NCBI GenBank assembly: GCA_947460175.1 | Contig: CANHGW010000019.1 | Coordinates: 1 to 49,418, forward strand | Length of the DNA stretch: 49,418 nucleotides | Direction of reading: 5' to 3' | Source: Bacteroidota bacterium | GTDB lineage: Bacteria; Bacteroidota; Bacteroidia; Chitinophagales; Chitinophagaceae | Shown here: in pieces, positions 28,601 to 38,490 of the stretch | How positions within the stretch are numbered: position 1 is the stretch's first letter | Layout of the letters: each line of letters opens with the position of its first letter | Position numbers and translations under genes: made by a program | Notes under the pieces: generated by a model | Seen by the model: the letters and a program-made list of their open reading frames with translations, nothing else | Databases searched by the model: none | Told to the model about the DNA's origin: nothing

Positions 28601-29624
28601 GAATTTCGAAACCATAGCCACCAGGGCCTTCATCATAAGCATCTCCATTATAAAGAATACCTAATCCACGATTGGTATCACATCCAACATAATCATCAAA
28701 AGCATAACCTAAATCTGCATCACACCATGTAGCCATGTATGTACTATCTAATGGAGAAGTACTAAAATTATACACTTTGAAATTATAAAAAGTAGCTTCA
28801 TTTAAACAATCGTTGGTAGAAAATGCAAAAGCTGCTGCATGTATTTCTAAACCAATAGCTTCTGAAGTAGTTTCGGTTTTCACATCACCACGATCATTGA
28901 ATACCCACCAAATATATTGATCACCAACAATAGCAGGATAATCACCATTGCGCCAATCGTAACCTGCTATACCATCCACATCAACATAATCGGCCATTGC
29001 ACGTGTTGGGGCAGCCATCGGACTATTACCCGACGATTTGATAAACTGATTTCCCTGAGCAGGCCATTCCTTTACAATTTCAGGCACATCACTCAATTTA
29101 GTTTGAATAGCGGCTTGAATATCGGCTTGCGTTGTTTTAGTTTCATAAATGGCTCTGAACTTACTAATATCTACAGCATTTATTTTCCAAAAACGATCCC
29201 AATCGGCACACGTTTGAAATGTAATACTATAACCTTTTGTATCATCTAAAGGCCCTGACCAAAAGTCATTTCCACTTTGACGATAGGTTTGAGCTGCTAC
29301 TTTCAAATCACCAGATGCGCGATCAAATCCACCTATCCATAAAGAACCTGCAAAAAGAGCGTTTTTATTACTTCCTTTTGGAACTTCATAAGCAGCGGTT
29401 GAATTCGGTCTATCCCACCACATATCACCACCATTCATCAATCGCGCACGTACGTTATTGACATCGAGGTCAATAACCGCTGTTGTTTGATTACAACCCG
29501 CAGCGGTTTTATTAAGTCCATTTGCAGCTTGTTGTTTTTTACCTAATCCAACATTTGGAGCACCTATACTACTCAACGAAGTAAGTGTAAGTGTTAAAGC
29601 CAAAACTATATTTATTTTTTTCAT
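25632..29624 (-). CDS. Large secreted protein with T9SS type A C-terminal domain
   Basis: 1330 residues with a signal peptide (about 1-22, LTLTSLSSIGA). The N-terminal region (NNVRARLMNGGDMWWD, then YEVPKGSNKNALFAGSLWIGGFD, QTYRQSGNDFW) belongs to a large conserved family of Bacteroidota secreted proteins that I recognise by pattern but for which no function is known. The last ~95 residues (VVPNPYYAYSEYE, RIINLPEKAIIKIYTIDGALIRT, SGMYLVHVE) form the Por type A sorting domain. It is therefore exported by T9SS and attached at the surface. The gene is 24 bases downstream of a TonB-dependent receptor gene and 39 bases upstream of a PorV-like gene. Calcium-type loops (DVDGIAGYDW, DADLGYAFDD) are frequent. 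A surface partner of the receptor is inferred only. Confidence 0.88.
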   Translation of the reverse strand: MKKINIVLALTLTLTSLSSIGAPNVGLGKKQQAANGLNKTAAGCNQTTAVIDLDVNNVRARLMNGGDMWWDRPNSTAAYEVPKGSNKNALFAGSLWIGGFDRASGDLKVAAQTYRQSGNDFWSGPLDDTKGYSITFQTCADWDRFWKINAVDISKFRAIYETKTTQADIQAAIQTKLSDVPEIVKEWPAQGNQFIKSSGNSPMAAPTRAMADYVDVDGIAGYDWRNGDYPAIVGDQYIWWVFNDRGDVKTETTSEAIGLEIHAAAFAFSTNDCLNEATFYNFKVYNFSTSPLDSTYMATWCDADLGYAFDDYVGCDTNRGLGILYNGDAYDEGPGGYGFEIPMVAVDYFQGPRYTIPGTNRDTQIKMTVFTYYNNIAGPTGNPDVKDDFYQFITGSWKDGQPFTTACNARDAGISTKFIFYGDPCKGGWSEASCANTAQDRRFIHSSGPFPLIPGAEPNNIIIGAVWVPNVGGGKAACFSKIQVCDDKAQDLFDNNFKLPFGPQAPQALVQPLDRKLVFDLDNIQGSNNFGEGYGTNLSDQRYREVSQKAVKNFSDDSLYKFEGYVVYQLKNDNVALSDIRAKDGSINTDKARIVFQCDKKNGVKNLINHEVDPEISTDFYVPKLMVTGTDNGIQHSFQLTQDAFASGQSKSLVNYKTYYYVVVAYAQNNFSQFDASNFGGTQDKVYLESRTDGRGLPIAVIKAMPHPNSLYIQTYAEYGTGIQLKRIEGIGNNGNPLVLTEASELEALGPNSQSYDPVYEGNFGPLDLKVVNPDSIKAGNYEVWLKVDSGRSQPFSINYTGMGSLTSPTNNIDTTRGAIANRTSWFITNTTTGDTVFSQVNLTEYNEQYLRKYGVFDWGLSASMVQNVRPGDEQLINDNGYITSGVFFNDVNNQWLSGIADVDGVSFNNWIRTGGATVTTNAGVNNCNMDDIIGAKDANNIYENVVSGTFAPYNLVNNINQDECGFGMVYGTGSRTGNRLEEVYSVDIVFTSDKSKWTRCPVIEMTDHVGLVTNSEGGAYKYTLRKHAGWNGDVDANGKPVYSTNASDDGMSYFPGYAINIETGERLNIAFGEESFNSQDNGSDLLWNPSNRAFDPVSRQLKWGGKHIIYVQRTKYDGGALLANGIRANTNNASDMLTIYRTMMWVGVPLLAPGSSYASVKDGIIPTDTRVSMRVTRPFTWYKPDPNQTLRNNGWPLYTFSTDGIAPAKLGDSRNDYTNNKDEIFKRIHVVPNPYYAYSEYESSRIENKVRIINLPEKAIIKIYTIDGALIRTINKNDAKTNYVDWDIKNSKNIPIASGMYLVHVELPGIGETILKWFGAMRPTDLTSF

Positions 29625-29648
29625 CTTTATGTAATTTATTATTATGAA

Positions 29649-32600
29649 TTAAAATCCTAATGTGAAGCCTACAAATATTCTACGAGGATTGTTGAAATTC
29701 GCAGGGTTAGCAATACGTGTATTATATAAATCGGTGTATGATTGTTGAAATTGAATTTGACTCAAATCTTGTTGACCTTGAGGTGATTTTAAATAACCAT
29801 CATCATCTCCTGTACCAGTGTAACCATATACATTTAATGTATTTCTTGTATTCAATAAATTTGAAACATAAGAATAAACATTTAGAGATAAATCTTTACC
29901 ATTTTTAACGACTTTACCTTCACTATCTTTTTTCTTACCAATCAAGAAAAGGAAATCTTTGTCGATACGTGTTGTAAGTTCAAACTGCCAAGGTAAACGA
30001 GATCCGTTCACAGTGCCAATGATTGGTTTACTTTGGAAATCACCACCAGTTAATGATGTAGCCAATGCAGATCTTGTATATGGTTCTCCACTACGCGTAC
30101 GTAACAATAAGTTAAGACCTGCATTTTTAAATGGATAAATCTTTCCAACTTTTGGTCCTTTATTTTTATCATTATCATATCGATAGTCAACACCAGCATT
30201 TAAGATATGACGCGCATCGAAACTCAATGGGAATACGGTACGTAAATTAGGTTGTCCCGTTGCTAACAATGAAGCTTGAGTAGTAGTACTTGATCCAGTA
30301 CCTTCAGCAAATTGCAATGTATAATCTACATTCATACGAATAGGACCACTTCGTCTGAAATCTAATTTAATTGTAACACCTTTGGTAGAAGAGAAATCTC
30401 GGTTACCAAATGATTGATACGTAATAGGATAAGCAAGGATATAACGTTGTAATTGAATTTGATCTTTACGTTCGCGATAGTATGCTTCAATTGTTAACGC
30501 AGCTTTAGGGCTTAATTTTTGTTGATAACCAATGGTATAATTGATGGCTTTTTCCATACGCATATTAGCATTGTTCAATGTAGCTTGACGCTCAGCTAAG
30601 AAGTAGTAATCATCAGGTGTAACAAAATTATTAGAACTTGGTGTTTGCATTACGACATCATAGTTACCATAAAATAAGGCGTCTGTTGAAATTGGGAATG
30701 CAAATTGAATACGTGGAGATAATTTAACTTCTGGTTTATAATCAACAAATGAATTGTTAGGATTAAAATTTGAACTTTTGATACTATCCTTATTGCTTTG
30801 CAAATATGGTTGAATTGGTAAACCACCAGCATATAAACCAGAAAGAATTGTAGGATCGGCAATTTCAGTTCCAAATGGATCATACCAAGTATCACCTTTT
30901 CTATAACCCACAACTGTTGGTGTGTTAGATTGGTTATTGTCTACATAAGGAACATATTCCTTGTCGAAGGATGAAGCCCAAGGTGCTAGTGTATTGTTGT
31001 TAGACTTATCAATTGCTCTGTTATATGTTCCATCTTTTAAATCGCCACTTTTTCTAACACCATACAAAGAATATGGATCTTTCAATACTTTTTGGTTTGC
31101 GTCATAACGATCAACACGAACACCAATATTGAAATTCAAATCTTTGTATGAGAATTTATCTAAGATGTAACCAAACATATAGATTGGTCTGAAGGCACCA
31201 ATTGGTCTAGCATTATCACCTTTTGCATCTTTTTTGGTCCAGAAATCATTAAAACTTGGTTGTTTCTTTTGTTTATTCCCCATATGGTCATATCCACTAT
31301 AGCTAACATAATCTTGACCATTGTTGAATAAATCATCGGCTGAGAACATATTGATGTTAAATGTACTTGGACTCAAATTATCAACATCGATTAAATCTCT
31401 ATTCGTAATATCACCATATAATTTTTTTCTAATTTCTTTATCAAAACGAGCTTGGTCACCAGCTACATATAAACGGTCATATTTGATCGTATCAAATGGA
31501 CTCAACACAGCTACTCCATTTTGCAAATCATCAAATGTATATTTTTGTCCACCTATTATATATTGAGGATTATCTAAATCAATATTTTGAATTTGACGAT
31601 TTGTCAATAAACGCATTAACCCCCATAAACCTGTAGTAGCTAAACCATAGTTTCTAGAAGCTAATTGATCATATCCTAATCCAAATTGTATATTGTGAAT
31701 GATAGGATCTTTTTTACTAACGTTTTTTGCACCTTGCTCAATATCGAAAGATGCATCTAAGTTTAATGTTGCACGATCAGACTCACTGAAACTATAACTT
31801 CCAATAGCTGCACCAACACCAGTCCATAAACTATAAACACTACCTGGGCCATCTCCATTTCGTAGACCGCCTAATGCTTGAAGCTCAGTTAAATTATTAA
31901 CAAAGAATCGATCATCAGCATAAACTGCTTTAGTATAATTTTCAAATAATGGATTCTTACCACCCGGCGTAAACGTTACAGAATCAATAAAATCACCTAA
32001 GTATTTAACCCCTAAATATCCACCTTTTGATGTATCTTGAAAATAAATACCTCTTCTGTGTGTTTTGAAATCTCCTACATATCCATAATCAAAAATATTG
32101 CGTTTGTGGCGTGGATTCTCACTACCTGCAAAATCTTTCTGATAAGAAAACTGTAATGAATAGTAAGCATTGCTAACAGCCGATTTTTTAGCATCTTTCT
32201 TTTCAGCAGAAACAGGCTTACCTAATTTTTGAGTAATACGAGCAAAACCTCTTGCTGAATAATCTTTATTGATTGAGTTTGCATCTGGTGAAAACATTGA
32301 ATTAGCAAAACTCCATCCTCTATTATTACCATATACAAAATATGTACCTAATGTAACACTAATATTTTCGCTCGCTTGCAATTCTAATTTACCTAAATAA
32401 TTTAATCCTTGTGATTGCCCATTTTCTCTTGCTTTTATTTTCACGAAATCAGAACTAGTTACTTGCTGTCCAGCAGGCACGAAGTTACCAGTACCATTCG
32501 GGTTTGCAATAATTGGATTTGCTTCTAAACGATCCAATACTTCTGGTTTGATTTTGGTATATTTAAATATAGAAGGATTATTATCTTTATCATATGTTCC

Positions 32601-33452
32601 AGAAAGATTCAATACAAAACCAAGTATTGGTTTCTTTTGACCGTTCTTCTTTCTGCTTAACAATGGACCTGATAAGTCCAAAGAACCTAAATTGTTATTA
32701 TAACCTTCTATTGAATGTTGAAATTGAAATCCACCACCAAATTGAGGCGATACCCCATTGGTCGTAATAGAAACAATTGCACCTGTTGCATTACCATATT
32801 TAGCACTCATACCATTACTTAATACTTCCAATTGACTAATAGACCCTGGAGGGAAATTGGTATTACGTCCAGTACCTACAAGCATACCATCAATCATATA
32901 CTTAGTACCACTTGTACGATCACCACCTGCATTTAAGGCAGCATCACCTGCTTTACGTTGATAAATACCCCCTTGCAAGGCAGCAAAGTCACCAGATGAA
33001 ACAGATCCTAATTGTTTGATTTGCTCGCCCGTGATTGTTTTTTTACCCGGATCGGCCGCATCAATCAATTTTACTTTGTATTCTTTGATAATGATATCGC
33101 CTTTTGTAGTAGCACCACCATCACCTTTCTTCTCAAGGTTAAAATCAACATTAATTCGTTTGTCAACACCGACTAATACACCTTGTAATTCTTCTGCTTT
33201 GAATCCAAGATAAGATACTTTTACGGTATACTTACCTGGCGAAAGCGGTTTAATACGATAGTTACCGTTTTCATCGGTTTTAGCTCCCCCTTTCAGGATA
33301 CCTCCTTCAAAGGCTTGCACTGATGCAAAATCTAATGGTTTATTCTTGTCGTCAGTTACTCTACCGTAAATCTCACCAACATTGGATGCCTGTCCGAAGC
33401 AGTAGTTAGTAATTAATACTAAGCATGCTAAAAGTCGTAATGTCTTAATCAT
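29649..33452 (-). CDS. TonB-dependent receptor with carboxypeptidase-like regulatory domain
   Basis: About 1267 residues. An upstream in-frame ATG at 33512 adds 20 residues, but the ATG at 33452 gives a standard signal peptide (MIKTLRLLACLVLITNYCFG), so it is preferred. Domains: carboxypeptidase-like regulatory domain (about 25-110, GEIYGRVTDDKNKPLDFASV, GNYRIKPLSPGKYTVKVSYLGF), plug (about 135-235, with TKYMIDGMLVG and QLEVLSNGMSAKYGNATGAIVSI), then the 22-strand barrel up to the C-terminal NNPRRIFVGFTLGF. It imports a bulky ligand across the outer membrane with TonB energy. No SusD gene is present, so this is not a standard polysaccharide locus. The next genes encode a T9SS cargo and a PorV-like barrel and form one operon with it. 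The substrate is unknown. Confidence 0.92.
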   Translation of the reverse strand: MIKTLRLLACLVLITNYCFGQASNVGEIYGRVTDDKNKPLDFASVQAFEGGILKGGAKTDENGNYRIKPLSPGKYTVKVSYLGFKAEELQGVLVGVDKRINVDFNLEKKGDGGATTKGDIIIKEYKVKLIDAADPGKKTITGEQIKQLGSVSSGDFAALQGGIYQRKAGDAALNAGGDRTSGTKYMIDGMLVGTGRNTNFPPGSISQLEVLSNGMSAKYGNATGAIVSITTNGVSPQFGGGFQFQHSIEGYNNNLGSLDLSGPLLSRKKNGQKKPILGFVLNLSGTYDKDNNPSIFKYTKIKPEVLDRLEANPIIANPNGTGNFVPAGQQVTSSDFVKIKARENGQSQGLNYLGKLELQASENISVTLGTYFVYGNNRGWSFANSMFSPDANSINKDYSARGFARITQKLGKPVSAEKKDAKKSAVSNAYYSLQFSYQKDFAGSENPRHKRNIFDYGYVGDFKTHRRGIYFQDTSKGGYLGVKYLGDFIDSVTFTPGGKNPLFENYTKAVYADDRFFVNNLTELQALGGLRNGDGPGSVYSLWTGVGAAIGSYSFSESDRATLNLDASFDIEQGAKNVSKKDPIIHNIQFGLGYDQLASRNYGLATTGLWGLMRLLTNRQIQNIDLDNPQYIIGGQKYTFDDLQNGVAVLSPFDTIKYDRLYVAGDQARFDKEIRKKLYGDITNRDLIDVDNLSPSTFNINMFSADDLFNNGQDYVSYSGYDHMGNKQKKQPSFNDFWTKKDAKGDNARPIGAFRPIYMFGYILDKFSYKDLNFNIGVRVDRYDANQKVLKDPYSLYGVRKSGDLKDGTYNRAIDKSNNNTLAPWASSFDKEYVPYVDNNQSNTPTVVGYRKGDTWYDPFGTEIADPTILSGLYAGGLPIQPYLQSNKDSIKSSNFNPNNSFVDYKPEVKLSPRIQFAFPISTDALFYGNYDVVMQTPSSNNFVTPDDYYFLAERQATLNNANMRMEKAINYTIGYQQKLSPKAALTIEAYYRERKDQIQLQRYILAYPITYQSFGNRDFSSTKGVTIKLDFRRSGPIRMNVDYTLQFAEGTGSSTTTQASLLATGQPNLRTVFPLSFDARHILNAGVDYRYDNDKNKGPKVGKIYPFKNAGLNLLLRTRSGEPYTRSALATSLTGGDFQSKPIIGTVNGSRLPWQFELTTRIDKDFLFLIGKKKDSEGKVVKNGKDLSLNVYSYVSNLLNTRNTLNVYGYTGTGDDDGYLKSPQGQQDLSQIQFQQSYTDLYNTRIANPANFNNPRRIFVGFTLGF

Positions 33453-33622
33453 ATTTATGAAAAAATTTATAGCTTGTAAATATATGTTAAAGATAAGAAA
33501 TCTGTTAATCATATTGTAAAAAAAAAATATTTATTTGTTAACACTCTGTGAAGAAAGCTGACCAATGGCTATATAACAGGATGAACGGTAAAAATGTGTC
33601 GAAATACGGAAAAATGGATTTT

Positions 33623-35188
33623 TTATCTCGCTATGTTTACAGCTCTTTTTTCACGAATAACGGTTACTTTAATTTGACCAGGGTATTGCATTTCTTTCTG
33701 AATTTTATCTGCAATTTCAAATGACAATTTATCACTTTCAGCATCCGTAACTTTTTCAGCTTCTACAATTACGCGCAGTTCACGACCAGCTTGTATTGCA
33801 TAGGCTTTTTCTACTCCATTATACCCCATTGCAATATTCTCAAGGTCTTTGATACGCTCTATATAGCTAGCCATAATCTCACGGCGAGCCCCAGGTCGTG
33901 CCCCACTTATCGCATCACATGCTTGAATGATTGGTGAAATGATAAATTTCATTTCCATTTCATCGTGGTGAGCACCAATTGCATTGACAACAGAAGGATG
34001 TTCGCCATATTTTTCAGCTAATTTAGCTCCTAATAATGCATGAGATAATTCTGTTTCTTCATCGGGCACTTTACCAATATCATGTAATAAACCAGCACGC
34101 TTAGCCAATTTAGCATTTAAGCCTAATTCAGCTGCCATAATTCCGCAAAGATTAGCAGTTTCACGTGAGTGCATCAATAAATTTTGACCATATGAAGAAC
34201 GGAAACGCATACGACCAACCATTCGAACCAATTCTTTGTGAAGTCCATGAACACCCAATTCTATCACAGTACGCTCGCCAATTTCCATTACTTGCTCTTC
34301 GATTTGCTTTTTGGTTTTTTCAACCACTTCTTCAATACGAGCAGGATGCATACGACCATCCTGTACAAGTCGCTGTAAGGATAAACGAGCTATTTCTCTA
34401 CGCAATGGATCAAAACTACTTAATATGATAGCTTCTGGAGTATCATCTACCACCAAGTCAACGCCTGTTGCAGCTTCAATAGCACGTATATTTCTACCTT
34501 CACGACCAATTATTTGGCCTTTGATATCGTCACTTTCAAGATGAAATACTGTAATGGCATTTTCAATGGCTTGCTCAGCAGCCGTACGTTGAATAGTTTG
34601 AATGATAATTTTCTTAGCTTCTTTATTGGCGCGTGTTTTAGCCTCTTCCATGATTTCTTGTACATGAGCCATGGCATCAGTCTTAGCCTCATTAGTGATA
34701 GCTTCTATCAATTCTTTTTTAGCGTCTTCTGCTTTTAAATTAGAAACTTTCTCCAAACGACGAATATGCTCTTCGTGCTGTTTGTTCAGTTCTTCTTGCT
34801 TTTTGGTCACAACTTCAATCTGACGATCCAAATTGTCCTTTTTCAAGGTATATTCTTGTGCTTGTTTTTGAGCAAGCTGGGTTTTATCGTTTAGTTCCTT
34901 TTCTTTTTGTTTGATGCGGTTTTCACCATCATTTATCTTTTGATTCCGTTGTAATACGGTCTTTTCATGTTCTGATTTTAGTTGTAAAAATTGCTCTTTT
35001 GCCTCTAAAATTTTCTTTTCTTTTAATGTTTCTGCTTGTAATTGTGCATCTTTTATGAGTCGTTCTGCATGTTGTTCTGATTCTTCTACTAGTTTTTGCG
35101 TGTTTTTGTTAAAAATGATTTTACCAGCTATCAAGCCTATTAACAATGCAGCGATTGCTGCGACTACAGTAATTATTATTGGGTCCAT
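33623..35188 (-). CDS. rny: Ribonuclease Y
   Basis: 521 residues. The membrane-anchored endoribonuclease starts bulk mRNA decay. The N-terminal membrane helix is at about residues 4-26, followed by a long charged coiled coil (about 30-195) rich in Lys, Glu and Gln. The KH domain is at about 205-270 with [27 protein letters not shown]. The HD domain follows, with [17 protein letters not shown], then the metal-binding pair H-D in [13 protein letters not shown] and IGAHHDEME. All hallmark residues are there and the length is normal. It is transcribed alone on the minus strand, divergent from murI across 168 bases. Confidence 0.97.
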   Translation of the reverse strand: MDPIIITVVAAIAALLIGLIAGKIIFNKNTQKLVEESEQHAERLIKDAQLQAETLKEKKILEAKEQFLQLKSEHEKTVLQRNQKINDGENRIKQKEKELNDKTQLAQKQAQEYTLKKDNLDRQIEVVTKKQEELNKQHEEHIRRLEKVSNLKAEDAKKELIEAITNEAKTDAMAHVQEIMEEAKTRANKEAKKIIIQTIQRTAAEQAIENAITVFHLESDDIKGQIIGREGRNIRAIEAATGVDLVVDDTPEAIILSSFDPLRREIARLSLQRLVQDGRMHPARIEEVVEKTKKQIEEQVMEIGERTVIELGVHGLHKELVRMVGRMRFRSSYGQNLLMHSRETANLCGIMAAELGLNAKLAKRAGLLHDIGKVPDEETELSHALLGAKLAEKYGEHPSVVNAIGAHHDEMEMKFIISPIIQACDAISGARPGARREIMASYIERIKDLENIAMGYNGVEKAYAIQAGRELRVIVEAEKVTDAESDKLSFEIADKIQKEMQYPGQIKVTVIREKRAVNIAR

Positions 35189-35356
35189 GTTTTATTTTAT
35201 TTATCATTTGTTTATTTGTATTCGATCTTGATTTTATTCTACGAAAACAAATTAGTTATTAACTTGCGAAGGTAATACAATATTTTGAAATTGTTAATTT
35301 GATATGAATTTGAATTTATTTAATAAATTTAAATTATATCTAAATCTTAAAAAAGG

Positions 35357-36166
35357 ATGACAAAGTCACAAGCTATAGGCGTTTTTGATTCAGGAATTGG
35401 TGGATTGACGGTTGTAAAAGCCATAGAATCACTCCTTCCGCATGAGCAAATCATCTATGTGGGTGATACACAACATATGCCCTATGGTGATAAAAGCCCT
35501 GAGCATATCAAGGCCTATTGCAAGCGGATTGTAGAATTTCTGCTTACGAAAGATGTAAAAATGATTGTGATAGCTTGTAACACTGCTTCCTCGGTTGCTG
35601 CATCCTATTTACGCTCTACTTTTTGGGAACAAGTGGAAATCATGGGTGTGATTCGACCGGCTATATTATCCATTATTGAAAAAAAATACAAGAAAATAGG
35701 AATCATAGGAACGCAAGGCACCATTCAAAGTAATATATATCCTACTTTATTTCAAGAGTATCATAGCGATATTGAGCTTTTTCAATTAGCGACTCCCCTA
35801 TTAGCTCCTATGATTGAACAAGGCTTTTATGGAAATAAAGTTTCTAAAGCGGTTCTAGAAGAGTATTTGAAAAATGATCAATTCCAAGACAAAGAAGCTA
35901 TTTTACTAGCTTGTACACATTATCCCTTGATAAAAAACGAAGTAGCTACCTATTTTAATCACACAAAAGATATTTTGGATAATGCCGAACCCATGGCCAA
36001 TGCCATAAAAAAATACTTGTATGATAAAAATCTCTTATCTGAGACTAAACTGAACGAAAACCAATTTTATGTAACTGAATACACACAGAACTTTGAAGAA
36101 ACCTCCAAAATATTTCATGGTAGCACCATTCATATAGAGGCTATTGATATCCACCATGAATTTTAA
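35357..36166 (+). CDS. murI: Glutamate racemase
   Basis: 269 residues. The cofactor-independent enzyme makes D-glutamate for peptidoglycan. The opening AIGVFDSGIGGLTVVKAIE contains the acid D and the substrate Ser. The two catalytic cysteines are in VIACNTASSVAASYL and LLACTHYPLI. The segment YVGDTQHMPYGDKS is also conserved. Length is that of the family. The ATG at 35357 lies directly after an A-rich stretch with AAGG next to the start, too close for an SD, as is usual in Bacteroidota. pdxA follows 54 bases later but has its own likely promoter. Confidence 0.97.
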   Translation: MTKSQAIGVFDSGIGGLTVVKAIESLLPHEQIIYVGDTQHMPYGDKSPEHIKAYCKRIVEFLLTKDVKMIVIACNTASSVAASYLRSTFWEQVEIMGVIRPAILSIIEKKYKKIGIIGTQGTIQSNIYPTLFQEYHSDIELFQLATPLLAPMIEQGFYGNKVSKAVLEEYLKNDQFQDKEAILLACTHYPLIKNEVATYFNHTKDILDNAEPMANAIKKYLYDKNLLSETKLNENQFYVTEYTQNFEETSKIFHGSTIHIEAIDIHHEF

Positions 36167-36189
36167 TTAAAAACACAATCGCAAATACA

Positions 36190-36197
36190 TACCTTTG
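36190..36197 (+). promoter_or_regulatory. Candidate pdxA promoter (-7 element)
   Basis: TACCTTTG matches TAnnTTTG exactly and lies 23 bases before the pdxA ATG, so the transcript would have a leader of about 17 bases. The expected upstream TTTG is not well conserved (TTAA at the right distance). Confidence 0.55.
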
Positions 36198-36220
36198 CAT
36201 GCACTTACAAACTTTATTTC

Positions 36221-37309
36221 ATGAGTCACCCACACCCAAAACCAATTATCGGAATTACAACAGGCGATTTGAATGGCATTGGTATCGAACTGATTATTAA
36301 ATCATTGTCCGAACATCAATTACTTGAGTTTTTTACTCCTGTAATATTTGCTTCCAATAAATCAATTAACTTTTATAAAAACATAATTGGTGAAACTCAT
36401 ATACAATATTCTGGTACCAAAGATTTAAAAGCATTGAATCCTAAAGTAATCAATGTATTTAATTGCTGGGAGGAAGAGGTTGCCATTACCCCTGGCGTAA
36501 TGAATGAAATTGGCGGAAAGTATGGCGTAAGATCCTTAATGGTGGCAACACAATGTCTCAAAGATGGTCAACTACATGGATTAGTTACAAACCCTATTCA
36601 TAAAAAAAATTCTCAAACACCTGACTTTCAATACAGCGGCCACACACCATTCTTGCGTGATAAATTTGGAGCAAAAGATGTGGCCATGATGATGTGTACG
36701 AATGAAATCCGTATTGCATTATTGACCGAACATGTACCTATCAGTGAAGTATCAAAAAATATCACTATTGAAAGTATCATTAGTAAAGTAAGAATCATAA
36801 ACGATAGTTTAATCAAGGACTTTGGAATTGACAAGCCAAAAATTGCAGTGCTTGGATTAAATCCTCATGCAAGCGATGAGGGGTTGATTGGCAAAGAGGA
36901 ACAAACAATTATATTACCTGCTATTGAAAAACTTCGTAACGAAGGAATACTTGCTTTTGGGCCTTATTCTGCAGATGGGTTCTTTGCACGACAACAAGAT
37001 AAAAATTTCGATTGTGTACTAGCCATGTATCACGATCAAGGTTTGATTCCATTTAAAAGTTTCGATAAGGGAATGGGTGTAAATTATACTGCAGGCTTAC
37101 CCGTTGTACGCACATCACCCGATCATGGAACTGCTTTTGATATTGCAGGAAAAAATTGTGCAGATCATACTTCATTTTTAGAAGCTATTTATTTATGTAT
37201 CGACATCATCAATCACCGTGCAGGCTATATTGAGAATACCAAAAATAAATTACAGAAATCAAATACGTCGACAAGACTCAAACGAACGAAAGAAGATATT
37301 GTTGAATAA
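36221..37309 (+). CDS. pdxA: 4-hydroxythreonine-4-phosphate dehydrogenase
   Basis: 362 residues. The NAD-dependent metalloenzyme of pyridoxal 5'-phosphate synthesis (DXP-dependent route). Family motifs in order: IGITTGDLNGIGIELIIKSL, VTNPIHKKN, FQYSGHTPFLRDKFG with a metal-binding His, AVLGLNPHASDEG, the second metal region DCVLAMYHDQGLIPFKSF and the substrate loop VNYTAGLPVVRTSPDHGTAFDIAGK with the third metal-binding His. Length is at the upper end for the family because of a short charged tail. The gene ends 14 bases from the convergent lipoprotein gene. A -7 element is seen just upstream. Confidence 0.97.
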   Translation: MSHPHPKPIIGITTGDLNGIGIELIIKSLSEHQLLEFFTPVIFASNKSINFYKNIIGETHIQYSGTKDLKALNPKVINVFNCWEEEVAITPGVMNEIGGKYGVRSLMVATQCLKDGQLHGLVTNPIHKKNSQTPDFQYSGHTPFLRDKFGAKDVAMMMCTNEIRIALLTEHVPISEVSKNITIESIISKVRIINDSLIKDFGIDKPKIAVLGLNPHASDEGLIGKEEQTIILPAIEKLRNEGILAFGPYSADGFFARQQDKNFDCVLAMYHDQGLIPFKSFDKGMGVNYTAGLPVVRTSPDHGTAFDIAGKNCADHTSFLEAIYLCIDIINHRAGYIENTKNKLQKSNTSTRLKRTKEDIVE

Positions 37310-37323
37310 TTTTAATCAACAAT

Positions 37324-38490
37324 TTAATTGGGATAAGCGATAGCAACTTGAATTGAATTGCTTTTGATAGATATAGAATCGGCGGAATTTGTTACATTGT
37401 ATAAGGTTGTATTTACTTCCCCTTTCATTGATACAGTCGCCTGATTTTTATAGTTATAATCATAAGGATTTACACTGATAACTCTAAAGATTTCTTTACC
37501 TGATTGATCTTGTTGAGAGTCATTTTTATATGACTTATAAACCTTTCCATTTTTATGATAAGTGATCACACAAGCACCTCTATTTATCCGTTGTATAAAA
37601 CTAGTGTATGAATTTAATTCAGAACTATATCTAAAATTGGATAATACAGCTGATGGATTATTTGTCAAATTAACTTTTTGAAAAAAGGTAGAAGTGCAAC
37701 CCCCAATAGTAGATGTTAACTTGATAGTATATATACCTGGCAAAGCATATGTTGCTGTATCATAAATTCCTTGACCAATAGTACCATTCCCAAAATCCCA
37801 ACTATAGTTTGCAAAGCTTACATTATCTGCTTGGACATACACTTTATTTAAAAACGTGTCGACTGTAAAAATAAATTGAGAACGGCATGTTGATAACATT
37901 GTTACATCAACAGGTATACTCAAGGAATCAGAAACTCCATTGTAAGTACTTTTGAGTTTTACGGATTGTATCCCTTGTGTAGAATATAAATGCAATGGAT
38001 TAAATTGTTGTGAAAAACTTCCATCGCCAAATGACCAATTATACACTGCACCTTGTTGATTAACTATAGGCGTAAACTGAAACGACTCAATCGTATTAGC
38101 TATTTGTACTGAATCCAACGAATACGAATTGAATATAGAATCTCTAAAAAAAGTTTGTATCCCAGAAGATAAACTACTATTAATTGAAGCTTCCGCATCT
38201 TTAAATTCAAATGACAAATAAGGCTCACAGGTCACACATGTATCTTTGGCGAATGTTCCTTTAAGTGAATACAAACTCTGATTATCACGATAATAATCGG
38301 TATACATATAAACACCATTTATGCCTGCTTGCAGGTCAACAGACTCACCACCAATCGTTCCATTAAATTTAAAGACTGGATTCCCATTGACAGGTGCAGG
38401 TAAATCTTTTTTAGAGCATCCAGCAAAAAGTATGACCGACTGGAGCAGTATAAAAAGGAATGTTCTATTTTTTAAAAAATTAGTTTCCAT
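37324..38490 (-). CDS. Lipoprotein with two PKD domains
   Basis: 388 residues. The lipoprotein signal (FLFILLQSVILFAGC) places the acylated cysteine at residue 25, followed by SKKD. Two PKD domains can be seen: YNWSFGDGSFSQQFNPLHLY (about 155) and YSWDFGNGTIGQGIYDTATYALPGIYTIKL (about 228). The ends have no clear family. PKD domains in surface lipoproteins usually mediate protein or glycan contacts. The start overlaps the preceding anti-sigma-like gene by 11 bases, so it is translationally coupled to it and is the third gene of the sigma factor operon. A role as an outer-membrane partner or target of that circuit is inferred from this coupling only. Confidence 0.85.
   Translation of the reverse strand: METNFLKNRTFLFILLQSVILFAGCSKKDLPAPVNGNPVFKFNGTIGGESVDLQAGINGVYMYTDYYRDNQSLYSLKGTFAKDTCVTCEPYLSFEFKDAEASINSSLSSGIQTFFRDSIFNSYSLDSVQIANTIESFQFTPIVNQQGAVYNWSFGDGSFSQQFNPLHLYSTQGIQSVKLKSTYNGVSDSLSIPVDVTMLSTCRSQFIFTVDTFLNKVYVQADNVSFANYSWDFGNGTIGQGIYDTATYALPGIYTIKLTSTIGGCTSTFFQKVNLTNNPSAVLSNFRYSSELNSYTSFIQRINRGACVITYHKNGKVYKSYKNDSQQDQSGKEIFRVISVNPYDYNYKNQATVSMKGEVNTTLYNVTNSADSISIKSNSIQVAIAYPN

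Noticed and set aside
33453-33512. Longer TonB receptor start at 33512
   Set aside because: It would place a second hydrophobic stretch before a complete signal peptide that begins at the ATG at 33452.
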